Below are positions 17,612-26,674 of a stretch of 64,000 nt of DNA, piece by piece. Source of the stretch: Pseudarthrobacter sp. ATCC 49987 (GTDB lineage Bacteria > Actinomycetota > Actinomycetes > Actinomycetales > Micrococcaceae); contig NZ_JAABNS010000002.1 of NCBI RefSeq assembly GCF_009928425.1, positions 1 through 64,000 of the forward strand. Direction: 5' to 3'. The translations under genes and the position numbers were made by a program. Every line of letters starts with the position of its first letter. The first letter of the stretch is position 1. A model generated the notes under the pieces. It ran no database searches. It worked only from the letters and a program-made list of their open reading frames with translations, and had not been told where the DNA came from.

Positions 17612-17692
17612 GGTGTTCTCGCTTTCGTTGTGGTCGCACGGGCCGCGGCGGCCCGGGCTGGGGCTGGATTGGCCAGGCCGCAACCTGAACCT

Positions 17693-17774
17693 GAGAGCAC
17701 TGCTCTCTGAATTCAGGATGGATCCGGCTGGGGCGAAAGTCAAGAGCAGTGCTCACATTTGTTGACACTGCTCT
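17693..17774. promoter_or_regulatory. Triple TetR-type operator and promoter
   Basis: Three related sites lie in the divergent region: GAGAGCA-C-TGCTCTC (17693-17707), GAGCA-G-TGCTC (17744-17754), and a half-site CACTGCTCT (17766-17774) overlapping a TTGACA -35 box (17762-17767). The spacing and repetition argue for cooperative repression by the adjacent TetR protein. Confidence 0.65.
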
Positions 17775-17795
17775 GCTTTGTGGAATGCTGGAGCC

Positions 17796-18566
17796 ATGCC
17801 GCAGACCACTGACCTGGCCGTGAAGCCTCCCACTCCCCGCGAGCGTGCCCGGGCACGGACCATCGAGGACATTGTGCGCCTCGGCCGGGAGCATCTGGCA
17901 GTGCACGGGGCTGCCGCGCTCTCCCTTCGCGCCGTGGCGCGGGATCTCGGCGTGGTCTCCTCGGCGGTCTACCGGTACGTGGAGAACCGCGAAGAGCTGC
18001 TGACCCTGCTGCTCATCGACGCGTACAACGAACTCGGAGACGAAGTCGACACCGCCGTCGCTGCCCTGCCCGTGACCGACTTTGCCGGGCGGTTCAGCGC
18101 ACTGGGGTCCGCTGTGCGGCGCTGGGCGCTGCGCGAACCGGCCCGCTATGGGCTCCTCTTCGGCAGCCCTGTGCCCGGATACCAGGCGCCGGTCGAGCGG
18201 ACCACGGCGCCGGGTACCCGGGTGATCTACGCCCTGATGGCGCTCCTGGACGGCGCCTACCGGGCCGGGCGGCTGGCCGCGCCTGACGGTCAGACCGTCG
18301 TCGTCCCCGCACTTTCCGCCGACCTGGAGCGGATCCGCAGCGGGATGGGACTCGCGGTGCCCGACGGGCTGCTGGCGCGCGGTGCCCTCGTCTGGACGTC
18401 CCTGTTCGGAGCCATCAGCTTCGAGGTTTTTGGCCAGTACGGCGCGGACACCTTTAGCGCCCCGGATGAACTCTTCGCCCACCATCTGACCGTGCTGGCG
18501 GACCTCGCAGGCCTTGAGCAGCCAGCGACCCAGGCCGGCCGGCAAGCCGCCGATCACCCGGAATAG
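17796..18566 (+). CDS. TetR/AcrR-family transcriptional regulator
   Basis: A 256-residue regulator. The N-terminal helix-turn-helix reads EHLAVHGAAALSLRAVARDLGVVSSAVYRYVENREELL (about residues 31-70), typical of TetR. The C-terminal part resembles the WHG/TetR_C_33-type ligand domain (RFSALGSAVRRWALREPARYGLLFGSPVPGY). ATG 17796 lies very close behind its promoter, so the leader is short. Three palindromic sites upstream indicate autoregulation and control of the divergent NAD(P)-binding protein gene. Confidence 0.87.
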   Translation: MPQTTDLAVKPPTPRERARARTIEDIVRLGREHLAVHGAAALSLRAVARDLGVVSSAVYRYVENREELLTLLLIDAYNELGDEVDTAVAALPVTDFAGRFSALGSAVRRWALREPARYGLLFGSPVPGYQAPVERTTAPGTRVIYALMALLDGAYRAGRLAAPDGQTVVVPALSADLERIRSGMGLAVPDGLLARGALVWTSLFGAISFEVFGQYGADTFSAPDELFAHHLTVLADLAGLEQPATQAGRQAADHPE

Positions 18567-18672
18567 CCGATGCCCCGGGGTTTTCCTTGCCCCCTGTTGT
18601 CTCCCGGTGGCGCTCGATAGACTGCCCCTGCGCCTGCCTGGGCGCGCCGAGGCTTCCAGGAAGGATCCAACC

Positions 18673-18963
18673 ATGTCCGAAAACAGCGAGTTTGATCGAA
18701 CAGCAGCGGAACCCGAAGAGCAGGCCGCGGAAGGCCAGTATGTCGAGGGGGACTACGGCACGGCCGGCACCGCCGGGGAGAACCCGCCCGAGGCCAAAGA
18801 GGGCGAATACCCCACCGGCGACTACGGGGCGGCCGGCACCAGCGGCGCCACCGCCGTCGGCGCGGAGGAAGGCGGTTACCCCGAAGGCGATTACGGCGCG
18901 GCGGGTGGCACCGCCGCGACGCCGGCTGACGCCGAGGAAGGCGAATATCCCGAAGGCGACTAA
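18673..18963 (+). CDS. Small acidic tandem-repeat protein
   Basis: A 96-residue protein with AGGAAGGA before the ATG. It has no signal peptide and no helix. After a short acidic N-terminus it consists of about four copies of a 20-25 residue unit with core EG-x-Y-P-x-G-DYG-x-AG: EGQYVEGDYGTAG, EGEYPTGDYGAAG, EGGYPEGDYGAAG and a final EGEYPEGD. It is strongly acidic, rich in Gly, Glu, Ala and Tyr, and predicted to be disordered. I do not recognise a function. Its position just before the heat-shock promoter may be incidental. Codon use looks normal for the region. Confidence 0.7.
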   Translation: MSENSEFDRTAAEPEEQAAEGQYVEGDYGTAGTAGENPPEAKEGEYPTGDYGAAGTSGATAVGAEEGGYPEGDYGAAGGTAATPADAEEGEYPEGD

Positions 18964-19184
18964 GGTACCGCCGGCGCCTCGCGCGCCGCTGGGCGGGGCG
19001 CTGATGAGGTGCCCGCACGGAACGCAGTGGAGCGGAACGCAGACACCGACGAAGCTGACCGCGGGGAGCGCTGACGGCGGACTTCGCGCACAGCGAAATA
19101 CCCGGCGGCTGGCCGCACTGTTGGCCGGGTACTCCCCGGATTCCGGGGGAGAGCGACTTCCAACGAGCGGGCCGCGCCGTCCAA

Positions 19185-19265
19185 AATCCAAAGTTGAGCG
19201 CATGACGCTCAACTTTGGATTGACTTTAATCGGGGTCTGAGTAAAGTTGAGTGCAGATCGCTCAA
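19185..19265 (+). promoter_or_regulatory. dnaK promoter with two HAIR (HspR) operators
   Basis: HAIR 1: a perfect 16-bp-arm inverted repeat (19185-19200 and 19206-19221) containing TTGAG-N9-CTCAA. HAIR 2: TTGAG (19247-19251) and CTCAA (19261-19265), again N9. Between them are TTGACT (19220-19225), a 16-bp spacer and TAAAGT (19242-19247). The sites thus cover the -35 and follow the -10, the expected architecture for HspR repression. Confidence 0.85.
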
Positions 19266-19348
19266 TCACCGTCGGATCCTTTGCCGTTAGAGGCATTGCG
19301 GTCCGCGGCCATCCCGGCGAGTTTCCACGGAAAGTAAGGACGCAACAC

Positions 19349-21211
<1,863 letters not shown>

Positions 21212-21213
21212 TC

Positions 21214-21894
21214 ATGCCGCATCACGGTAACGAAGAAGACCACGGTTCTTCCGAGAGCCGTCGCGACGCCGAACAGCGGGAGAACGAGCCGCAGAAGCCG
21301 ATCATCCACGACAACCGCAAGGTTGACCCGAAGACCGGCCAGGCCCGCCACCCCGACCAGGAGCGCGCCGCCGCGGCAGACTCCGACTCCGGTTCCGGGG
21401 ACGCCCTGTCCCAGGCCGAGGACATCCTCAACAGTGTGGACGTTCCGGCCGCGGATTCCGTGGCCCAGGGTGCTGACGGCGCGGAGGCGGAGGAGCTCAG
21501 GAATGACCTCCGCCGCCTGCAGGCCGAGTACGTCAACTACCGCAAGCGCGTTGAACGCGACCGTGCCGTGGCAGGGGAGATGGCCGTCATCGGCGTCCTG
21601 AACTCCCTGCTGCCGGTGCTGGACGACGTCGACGCCGCCCGCCAGCATGGTGACCTCACGGACGGACCGTTCGCCGCGATCGCCGCCAAGCTGGAGAACG
21701 CGCTGAAGACGTACGGCCTGGTGCGCATCGATGAGACCGGCGTGGAGTTCGACCCGACGATCCACGAGGCCCTCATCCAGCAGCCGGGCACGGATGTCGA
21801 AATCGACACCGTCAGCCAGGTCCTGCGCTCCGGGTACAAAACCGGCGACAGGGTCCTGCGGGCAGCTCAGGTCATCGTGGCCGTCCCGGCCTAG
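21214..21894 (+). CDS. grpE: Nucleotide exchange factor GrpE
   Basis: 226 residues, starting 2 bp after dnaK. The first 75 residues are charged and low-complexity. The coiled-coil dimerisation part follows (ELRNDLRRLQAEYVNYRKRVERDRAV), and the C-terminal beta domain contains FDPTIHEALIQQPGTD and VLRSGYKTGDRVLRAAQVIVA, the GrpE signature. It releases ADP from DnaK. It is part of the dnaK-grpE-dnaJ-hspR operon and probably a thermosensor through its long helix. Confidence 0.96.
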   Translation: MPHHGNEEDHGSSESRRDAEQRENEPQKPIIHDNRKVDPKTGQARHPDQERAAAADSDSGSGDALSQAEDILNSVDVPAADSVAQGADGAEAEELRNDLRRLQAEYVNYRKRVERDRAVAGEMAVIGVLNSLLPVLDDVDAARQHGDLTDGPFAAIAAKLENALKTYGLVRIDETGVEFDPTIHEALIQQPGTDVEIDTVSQVLRSGYKTGDRVLRAAQVIVAVPA

Positions 21895-21909
21895 CAGTAC
21901 GCCATCGAA

Positions 21910-21958
21910 GTGACAGTTCGCGCCCGTGTTTCGACCAAACATTGGCGCGAACTGTCAC
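21910..21958. repeat. 15-bp inverted repeat inside heat-shock operon
   Basis: Perfect arms 21910-21924 (GTGACAGTTCGCGCC) and 21944-21958 surround a 19-bp spacer between grpE and dnaJ. There is no T tract, so it is not a standard terminator. It could be an mRNA processing/stability hairpin or a copy of a dispersed palindromic element. Confidence 0.6.
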
Positions 21959-21988
21959 CTCGGCACACAGATTTGAAAGGAAACGCCA

Positions 21989-22978
21989 TTGGCTAGCCAG
22001 GACTGGGTGGACAAGGACTTTTATAAGATCCTTGGAGTCGCCAAGGACGCTTCCGACGCCGACATCAAAAAGGCCTACCGGAAGCTCGCGCGGCAGCACC
22101 ACCCGGACACCAACGCGGGGAATGCCGCTTCGGAGAAGAAGTTCAAGGACATCTCCGAGGCCTACTCCGTGCTTTCCGATGCCGACGAGCGCCAGCAGTA
22201 CGACGCCATCCGGGCCATGGGCGGCGGTGCACGCTTCGCCCCCGGCGGAGGCGGCGGGGCTGCCGGCGGGGCCGGGTTCGAGGACCTCTTCGGCGGGCTC
22301 TTCACCGGCGGCGGGGGACGGCACTCCGGCAGTTACAGCACGGCCGGCGGCATTCCCCCCGAGTTCGCCGACCTCTTCGGCGGCGGTGGCGGCGGCTTCG
22401 GCGGCGGGGGCCAGTCCTTCCAGCGTGCACCGCAGAAGGGCGCCGACCGGACGGCGTCCACCTCCATTTCCTTCGCCGGTTCCATCCGGGGCACCACCAT
22501 CGGCCTGCGTGAACCGGACGGCGAGGTCATCGATGTCCGCATCCCGGCCGGCATCAAGGACGGCCAGAAGGTGCGCGTCCGGGGCAAGGGCCAGTACGGT
22601 CCGGCCGGCTATGGGGATCTTATGGTCACCGTCTCAGTGAAGCCGCACGATTTTTACGTCCGCGACGGCGACAACCTGCGCATCCACGTTCCGGTCACCT
22701 TCCCGGAGGCAGCCCTGGGCGCCGACATCGAGGTTCCCACGATCGACGGCGACAATGTCAAGGTGCGCGTGCCTGCCGGCACGCCGTCGGGCCGCACCCT
22801 CCGCGTCAAGGGACGCGGCGTGAAGCACACCAAGGCCACCGGGGATCTGCTGGTGACCATCGACGTCGCCGTCCCGCGGAAGCTGAGCAAGGAAGCCGAG
22901 GAGGCCGTCAAGACCTTCGCCGCGGCCACCGCCGGTGAGGACGTCCGCGCCGAACTGGCAGCCAAGGCCCGGCTCTAG
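21989..22978 (+). CDS. dnaJ: DnaJ-family co-chaperone without zinc finger
   Basis: 329 residues starting at TTG 21989 behind GAAAGGAAA. The J domain occupies residues 8-72 with the HPD tripeptide (QHHPDT) that stimulates DnaK ATPase. A Gly/Phe-rich linker follows (GGGGGFGGGGQSF), then two C-terminal beta domains (VIDVRIPAGIKDGQKVRVRGKG and KVRVPAGTPSGRTLRVKGRG). The four CxxCxGxG zinc-binding repeats of type I DnaJ are absent, so it is a type II/CbpA-like protein. It delivers clients to DnaK. A second, zinc-finger DnaJ would be expected elsewhere in the genome. Confidence 0.92.
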   Translation: MASQDWVDKDFYKILGVAKDASDADIKKAYRKLARQHHPDTNAGNAASEKKFKDISEAYSVLSDADERQQYDAIRAMGGGARFAPGGGGGAAGGAGFEDLFGGLFTGGGGRHSGSYSTAGGIPPEFADLFGGGGGGFGGGGQSFQRAPQKGADRTASTSISFAGSIRGTTIGLREPDGEVIDVRIPAGIKDGQKVRVRGKGQYGPAGYGDLMVTVSVKPHDFYVRDGDNLRIHVPVTFPEAALGADIEVPTIDGDNVKVRVPAGTPSGRTLRVKGRGVKHTKATGDLLVTIDVAVPRKLSKEAEEAVKTFAAATAGEDVRAELAAKARL

Positions 22979-22993
22979 GAACGGACGCCTGCC

Positions 22994-23419
22994 ATGGCCA
23001 TCGAGTACGAGCAGCCGATCTTCGTCATCTCCGTTGCCGCGGAACTGGCGGACATGCACCCCCAGACGCTCCGGCAGTATGACCGGCTGGGCATCGTCTC
23101 GCCCAGCCGGGCCCCCGGCAAGTCGCGGCGGTACTCTCAGCGGGACATCAGCATGCTCCGCGAGGTGCAGCGGCTCTCGCAGGAGGGCGTGTCCCTCGAG
23201 GGCATCAAGCGGATCCTCCAGCTGGAGAACCAGGTGGCAGCCCTGCAAAGGCGCGTCACCGAGCTGACTGAAGAACTGGACCGCCGGCCCCGCGCCCTCG
23301 ATTCCCGCATCTTCGCCGCCGGAGCCGCGGGCGACGTCGTGAGCCTGGCCCGCGGCAAGCGCCCCCGGGCACGGTCCCAGGCGCTGGTGGTGTGGCGGCC
23401 GCGCGGGATCGAAGACTGA
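22994..23419 (+). CDS. hspR: Heat-shock repressor HspR (MerR family)
   Basis: 141 residues. The MerR-type winged helix reads FVISVAAELADMHPQTLRQYDRLGIVSPSR (about residues 9-38) with YSQRDISMLREVQRLSQEGVSLEGIKRIL, and a coiled-coil helix follows (LENQVAALQRRVTELTEEL). This is the HspR arrangement, and its position as the last gene of a dnaK operon is the classical one in Streptomyces and Mycobacterium. It binds HAIR sequences, and two matching sites are at 19185-19265. DnaK is known in relatives to act as its co-repressor. Confidence 0.95.
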   Translation: MAIEYEQPIFVISVAAELADMHPQTLRQYDRLGIVSPSRAPGKSRRYSQRDISMLREVQRLSQEGVSLEGIKRILQLENQVAALQRRVTELTEELDRRPRALDSRIFAAGAAGDVVSLARGKRPRARSQALVVWRPRGIED

Positions 23420-23430
23420 ATCCTGGCTTA

Positions 23431-23478
23431 ACGCAATGAGTGCCCGGGACCCCTGAGGGTCCCGGGCACTCATTGCGT
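23431..23478. terminator. 22-bp-stem bidirectional hairpin
   Basis: A perfect inverted repeat (23431-23452 with 23457-23478, loop CTGA) sits between hspR and the convergent secreted-protein gene, and its right arm reaches the stop codon of the latter. It is long and GC-rich, and would work for both directions. Confidence 0.75.
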
Positions 23479-24758
23479 CAGAAGCGTGAAGCGGTGGTGC
23501 TGGTGAACTTGTCGGTGGGAAGAGCGTTGCCGGCGGCATCGGTGATGCCGGAATCGGGTGTGAATGAAGGCGCGGCGGCCGGCTGGGCCGTGGTGTTCGC
23601 AGCGCCTCCTGTCGAGCGGGTTCCGAGCGTGATCGTCAGCGCCTTGGCAACGGCGTTCCAGCTCAGTGACGAGCCGTTGGAGCCGTTGCCTCCGTAGCTG
23701 AGAGTGCCCGAGCCATAGTAGGTCCCCGCCAACGCCACCGTGCCGATTCTCGACGTCGCGCAGCCCGCGCTAGTCACTGTGACGCTGAGGACGTTGCTGG
23801 AACTGACATTGACCATGACCACACCGTTCCCGCTCACGGTCCCGTCGGCCCCGGCTGTCCACTTGCTGCAGATTGTTGAGGCGTCCATGGACTCGGAGAA
23901 AGTGATAATGACTTTGTCCTTGGCATCCAGCACACCGATACTGCTTCCGCTGCCTCCGCCGTCAGCCAGCGCCACCGTTGACACCGCAGGCGCCGCGACG
24001 TCCTTGACTGAGGTCGTCGTGCCGGGCGTCGCGGGATTGCCTTGGTTGCCCGCGGTGTCGGTAGCGACCGCGCGGTAGGTGATGGTTCCGGGGTTCAGGG
24101 ACGACAGGTTGACGGTGGCGTTCCAGGCACCTGAGCTGTTCGCCGTCGCGGTCGCGGGGACCGAGTGCGCTGCGCCAACGTCGGTCACAGCCAGGGCGAT
24201 GGATGCCCCCGGCTCGGTGCTGCCGTTGACCGGCACCGCAGCGACATTGCCGCTGTAGACGTAAGTGGGGGCAACCACGGAAGGAGCGCCTGGCGGCGTG
24301 GTGTCCACGGCGGCACCGCCGCTGCGGACGCTCTCGGCTCCCTGCCACTGCGCGAGCACCGGGGTGACCGTGTAGTACCAGGTGCCGGTCGGGACGCCCT
24401 GGTCGGTGCAGCCCGGTCCGGCCGTGACCGTGCCTGAGCACGTACCGCCGGTAGCGACTTTGGTGCCGCCCGAGGCGGAGGCATAGCGTGCCACCGTGTA
24501 TCCGGTGACAGCGCGGCCGGCGAGGGTGGTGGTGGCGTTCCATGCCAGCGTGACATTTCCGCCGGACACTGTGGCGGTCGGCGTGGCGCCGGTGCGCAGA
24601 GCGTCTGCGCTGGCTGACGCGGAACCGCCAGTTGACGCGGCCGTCCAGAAGGCATTGGCCCCGGGGCCAGCCCACGAGAGGAGGGCGGCGCCGGTAAGGA
24701 TGACTGCGATGCGGCTCCGGGTTCGGGAGCGTGCCTCGCGCCTGTTGTGACGGCTCAT
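23478..24758 (-). CDS. Secreted multi-domain beta-sandwich protein with SipW-like signal
   Basis: 426 residues. An arginine-rich N-terminus is followed by a hydrophobic segment (IAVILTGAALLSWAGPGANA) and FWTAAS, resembling the AYW/AYF border of SipW-type signal peptides. After it come an FnIII-like domain (about 60-160, GRAVTGYTVARYAS), an Ig-like bacterial domain (about 175-270, APTYVYSGNVAAVPVNGSTEPGASI) and a C-terminal domain rich in Ser/Gly/Thr with a cysteine pair (STICSKW and SAGCATS). ATG 24758 overlaps the upstream stop (ATGA), so it is the last cistron of the cluster. Probably a surface or matrix protein. Specific role unknown. Confidence 0.75.
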   Translation of the reverse strand: MSRHNRREARSRTRSRIAVILTGAALLSWAGPGANAFWTAASTGGSASASADALRTGATPTATVSGGNVTLAWNATTTLAGRAVTGYTVARYASASGGTKVATGGTCSGTVTAGPGCTDQGVPTGTWYYTVTPVLAQWQGAESVRSGGAAVDTTPPGAPSVVAPTYVYSGNVAAVPVNGSTEPGASIALAVTDVGAAHSVPATATANSSGAWNATVNLSSLNPGTITYRAVATDTAGNQGNPATPGTTTSVKDVAAPAVSTVALADGGGSGSSIGVLDAKDKVIITFSESMDASTICSKWTAGADGTVSGNGVVMVNVSSSNVLSVTVTSAGCATSRIGTVALAGTYYGSGTLSYGGNGSNGSSLSWNAVAKALTITLGTRSTGGAANTTAQPAAAPSFTPDSGITDAAGNALPTDKFTSTTASRF

Positions 24759-25261
24759 CGTCGTGCCTCCACTTTGACGGGAATCTTGAAGGTCGCGCCC
24801 TGGCAGGCAGACTGTGACTGGGCGGACATGCTCGCCGCACCCGGGAGGGTGACAAACACCGAGGACTTCGCCGGGATGGTGACGGCGGGTGCGAGCGGTG
24901 TGGCCGGGGCCGTGAAGGAAACCCCGGTGGTGGTGCATCCGGCATGGGCGGCATCGGCCGTGGCCGCCGCGCTGGCGGCCACCGAGTACAGCGTTACCGC
25001 GAAGGCGTTGGGGTTGCTGGTCCGGAGGATGACATCTGCGGTGCCGCCCGGGACCATGCTGGTGCTGTTCGAGTCGCCTGCCACCGACGCGTCGACGCTG
25101 ATTTGCATGGTGCCTGCGGCTGCGGCGCCGATACCCGAGCCCGTGCTGGCCCAGTACGCGTAGGCCGTGCCCCCGCCGGCCAGCAGGCAGAGCGCGACGG
25201 CACCGGCCGAGGCGGTTCCAGCGAGTTTGGTGCCCTGCACCAAGGATCGTGTGGATCGCAT
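24755..25261 (-). CDS. SipW-dependent-type secreted protein
   Basis: 168 residues. The signal region ends in [20 protein letters not shown], matching the SipW-cognate class: a hydrophobic stretch, then AYAYW. The mature part is a beta-rich, Ser/Thr/Ala-rich sheet with two cysteines, AHAGCTTTGVSFTAP and SACQGATFKIPVKV, spaced about 60 residues apart. The 150- and 277-residue proteins of the cluster show the same arrangement. It starts 1 bp after the preceding stop and overlaps the next start, so it is co-translated. TasA-like proteins of Bacillus share this signal type and form matrix fibres. Fibre formation here is only an analogy. Confidence 0.72.
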   Translation of the reverse strand: MRSTRSLVQGTKLAGTASAGAVALCLLAGGGTAYAYWASTGSGIGAAAAGTMQISVDASVAGDSNSTSMVPGGTADVILRTSNPNAFAVTLYSVAASAAATADAAHAGCTTTGVSFTAPATPLAPAVTIPAKSSVFVTLPGAASMSAQSQSACQGATFKIPVKVEARR

Positions 25262-25262
25262 G

Positions 25263-26096
25263 TCAGTTTCCCTGCCCTGATCCCGAGTACGCCAGCTGGA
25301 GGACTGCGCCTTTGCAGCCGTCCTGGAGACGTGGAGTGTCGAGCATGGCGATCCGGGGCCATTGGGCCGGGGGAACGCCAAGCTGTGAGAGCGAGCTGTT
25401 GCCGGACGGGACTGTCAGGGGATAGCGCCCGCTGTACTGCGCCACGGCATAGTCCTGTGCCGTGCAGGGCAGGTTCGCCGCGATTGCCTTCGACGTGCGG
25501 ACCACACCCGTGATCGAGACGGTCAGATTGCCGACGTCGATCCCCTTATCCGGGTTGTTGAATCCGAGGTCCAGGGACCGGCTCGTCCCGGGGGCGAGAA
25601 GGCCCGACACATCGCCGGCGAGCCCGAAGACGCGCAGGGGCGCCTTGACCCGGAACTGGACCTTGACGGCTGCCGACTGCAGGGAGCCGCTCTGGCCCGT
25701 AAGCGTCAGATCGTAGTCTCCAGCGGCTGTAGCGGATGCCGTGGATACGTTCATGCTGAGCTGGGCTGTGTTCCCGGCCGTCAGCTTGACGGACGACGGC
25801 GAGAAGCTGGCCGCTGCCTCCGCGGGGACACCGGTGACTCCCAGTAACACTGTGCCTGCGAATCCGCCGGTGGAACTGACGGTTGCGGAATAGCTCGTGG
25901 CCTGTCCCTGGTCCACGTTCCGGGTGGACGGCGTGACCTGCAGCAGGATTCCGGGCTTTTGCGGGGCCGACTGCTGCCCGGCGGCGTAGAGTGTGCCCGC
26001 GGGCAGGAAGATGGCCAGCAAGCCAATCATGAGGGCACGGCCGGCGAGGCCCGCATGACCCCTGGCGAGCCGGAAGAACCGCAGTGGATGCAGCAT
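25263..26096 (-). CDS. Secreted Ig-like protein of the SipW-type cluster
   Basis: 277 residues, with AGGAGG before ATG 26096. The signal peptide (residues about 20-38, ALMIGLLAIFLPAGTLYAAG) is of ordinary type with an AxA-like end, unlike its neighbours. Residues 50-150 form an Ig-like domain similar to NEW3/COG1470 modules (GLLL/ILLQVTPSTRNVDQGQATSYS, then AAGDYDLTLTGQSGS). The C-terminal half has the two-cysteine module (ANLPCTAQDY and QDGCKGAVLQL) seen in the small SipW-type proteins. Probably a partner or anchor for them at the cell surface. Function not known. Confidence 0.7.
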   Translation of the reverse strand: MLHPLRFFRLARGHAGLAGRALMIGLLAIFLPAGTLYAAGQQSAPQKPGILLQVTPSTRNVDQGQATSYSATVSSTGGFAGTVLLGVTGVPAEAAASFSPSSVKLTAGNTAQLSMNVSTASATAAGDYDLTLTGQSGSLQSAAVKVQFRVKAPLRVFGLAGDVSGLLAPGTSRSLDLGFNNPDKGIDVGNLTVSITGVVRTSKAIAANLPCTAQDYAVAQYSGRYPLTVPSGNSSLSQLGVPPAQWPRIAMLDTPRLQDGCKGAVLQLAYSGSGQGN

Positions 26097-26166
26097 TACC
26101 TATCCTCCTTCGACCGGGCGCCTTGGGCGGGTCGTGGTGTCGGCGGTGACTGGTGGGTTGCTGTGC

Positions 26167-26214
26167 GGCGGCCCGAAGGCCGCCCCGGCGGGCCGGGTGT
26201 CCGGCCCGCCGGGG
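26167..26214 (-). terminator. Two tandem GC-rich hairpins after the first gene of the secreted cluster
   Basis: On the minus strand, 8 bp after the stop of the 150-residue gene, 26201-26214 pairs with 26183-26196 (14 bp, loop of 4), followed by a second 7-bp stem (26167-26184, sharing two bases with the first). There is no long T run, so partial termination or 3'-end protection is more likely than a full stop. Confidence 0.55.
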
Positions 26215-26221
26215 ACACCAG

Positions 26222-26674
26222 CTACACGCTGCCGACAGTGACCGTGACGACGGCTGACTTGCAGGCATCCTGGTTGGCGGCGTCATTGAGGAACGCCAGC
26301 GTTCCCGACCCCACCTGGGTGCCCGTGCTGTTCGCCCCGACTGCAGTGTTCGACGTGTCGGCGCTGACTGTGAACCAAGCCGGCAGGCATCCGGCCACGC
26401 TCGTGGTCACACTTGCGGTGAGGGCGCCGACGACGGTGCCGGTGTTGGAGCTGTTATCTGCCGTGTACGTGACGGGCACCGAGTTGCCCGGGGCCAGGCC
26501 GGCGGCGAAGCTGGCATGCAGGGTCACGGTGCCGCCGCCGGTGGAGTTGGCGGCGGTGCCGGTGCCGGTGCCGGTGGTGGTCCAGTAGGCGTAGGCCGTG
26601 CCGCCGCCGACTGCCACGAGGGCAACCGAGGCTGCAACGGCGATGACCTTGCTCTTCTTGGTGAGCTTGCGCAT
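26222..26674 (-). CDS. Small SipW-dependent-type secreted protein
   Basis: 150 residues, with AGAAGGAG before ATG 26674. A lysine-rich start (MRKLTKKSK) and a hydrophobic helix end in GGGTAYAYWTTTGTG, the SipW-cognate signal pattern. The mature chain is almost all beta-forming Thr/Ser/Val/Gly, with cysteines in SVAGCLPAWFTVSAD and QDACKSAVVTVTV. It is the first and smallest gene of the cluster and is followed by strong hairpins, which suggests it is the most abundant product, perhaps the major subunit of a surface structure. A dedicated SipW peptidase gene is not in the window. Confidence 0.75.
   Translation of the reverse strand: MRKLTKKSKVIAVAASVALVAVGGGTAYAYWTTTGTGTGTAANSTGGGTVTLHASFAAGLAPGNSVPVTYTADNSSNTGTVVGALTASVTTSVAGCLPAWFTVSADTSNTAVGANSTGTQVGSGTLAFLNDAANQDACKSAVVTVTVGSV

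Noticed and set aside
16596..18674. 692-codon minus-strand frame spanning the epimerase and TetR region
   Set aside because: It runs across the divergent operators and is in another frame than the supported genes. R/P/G-rich without motifs.
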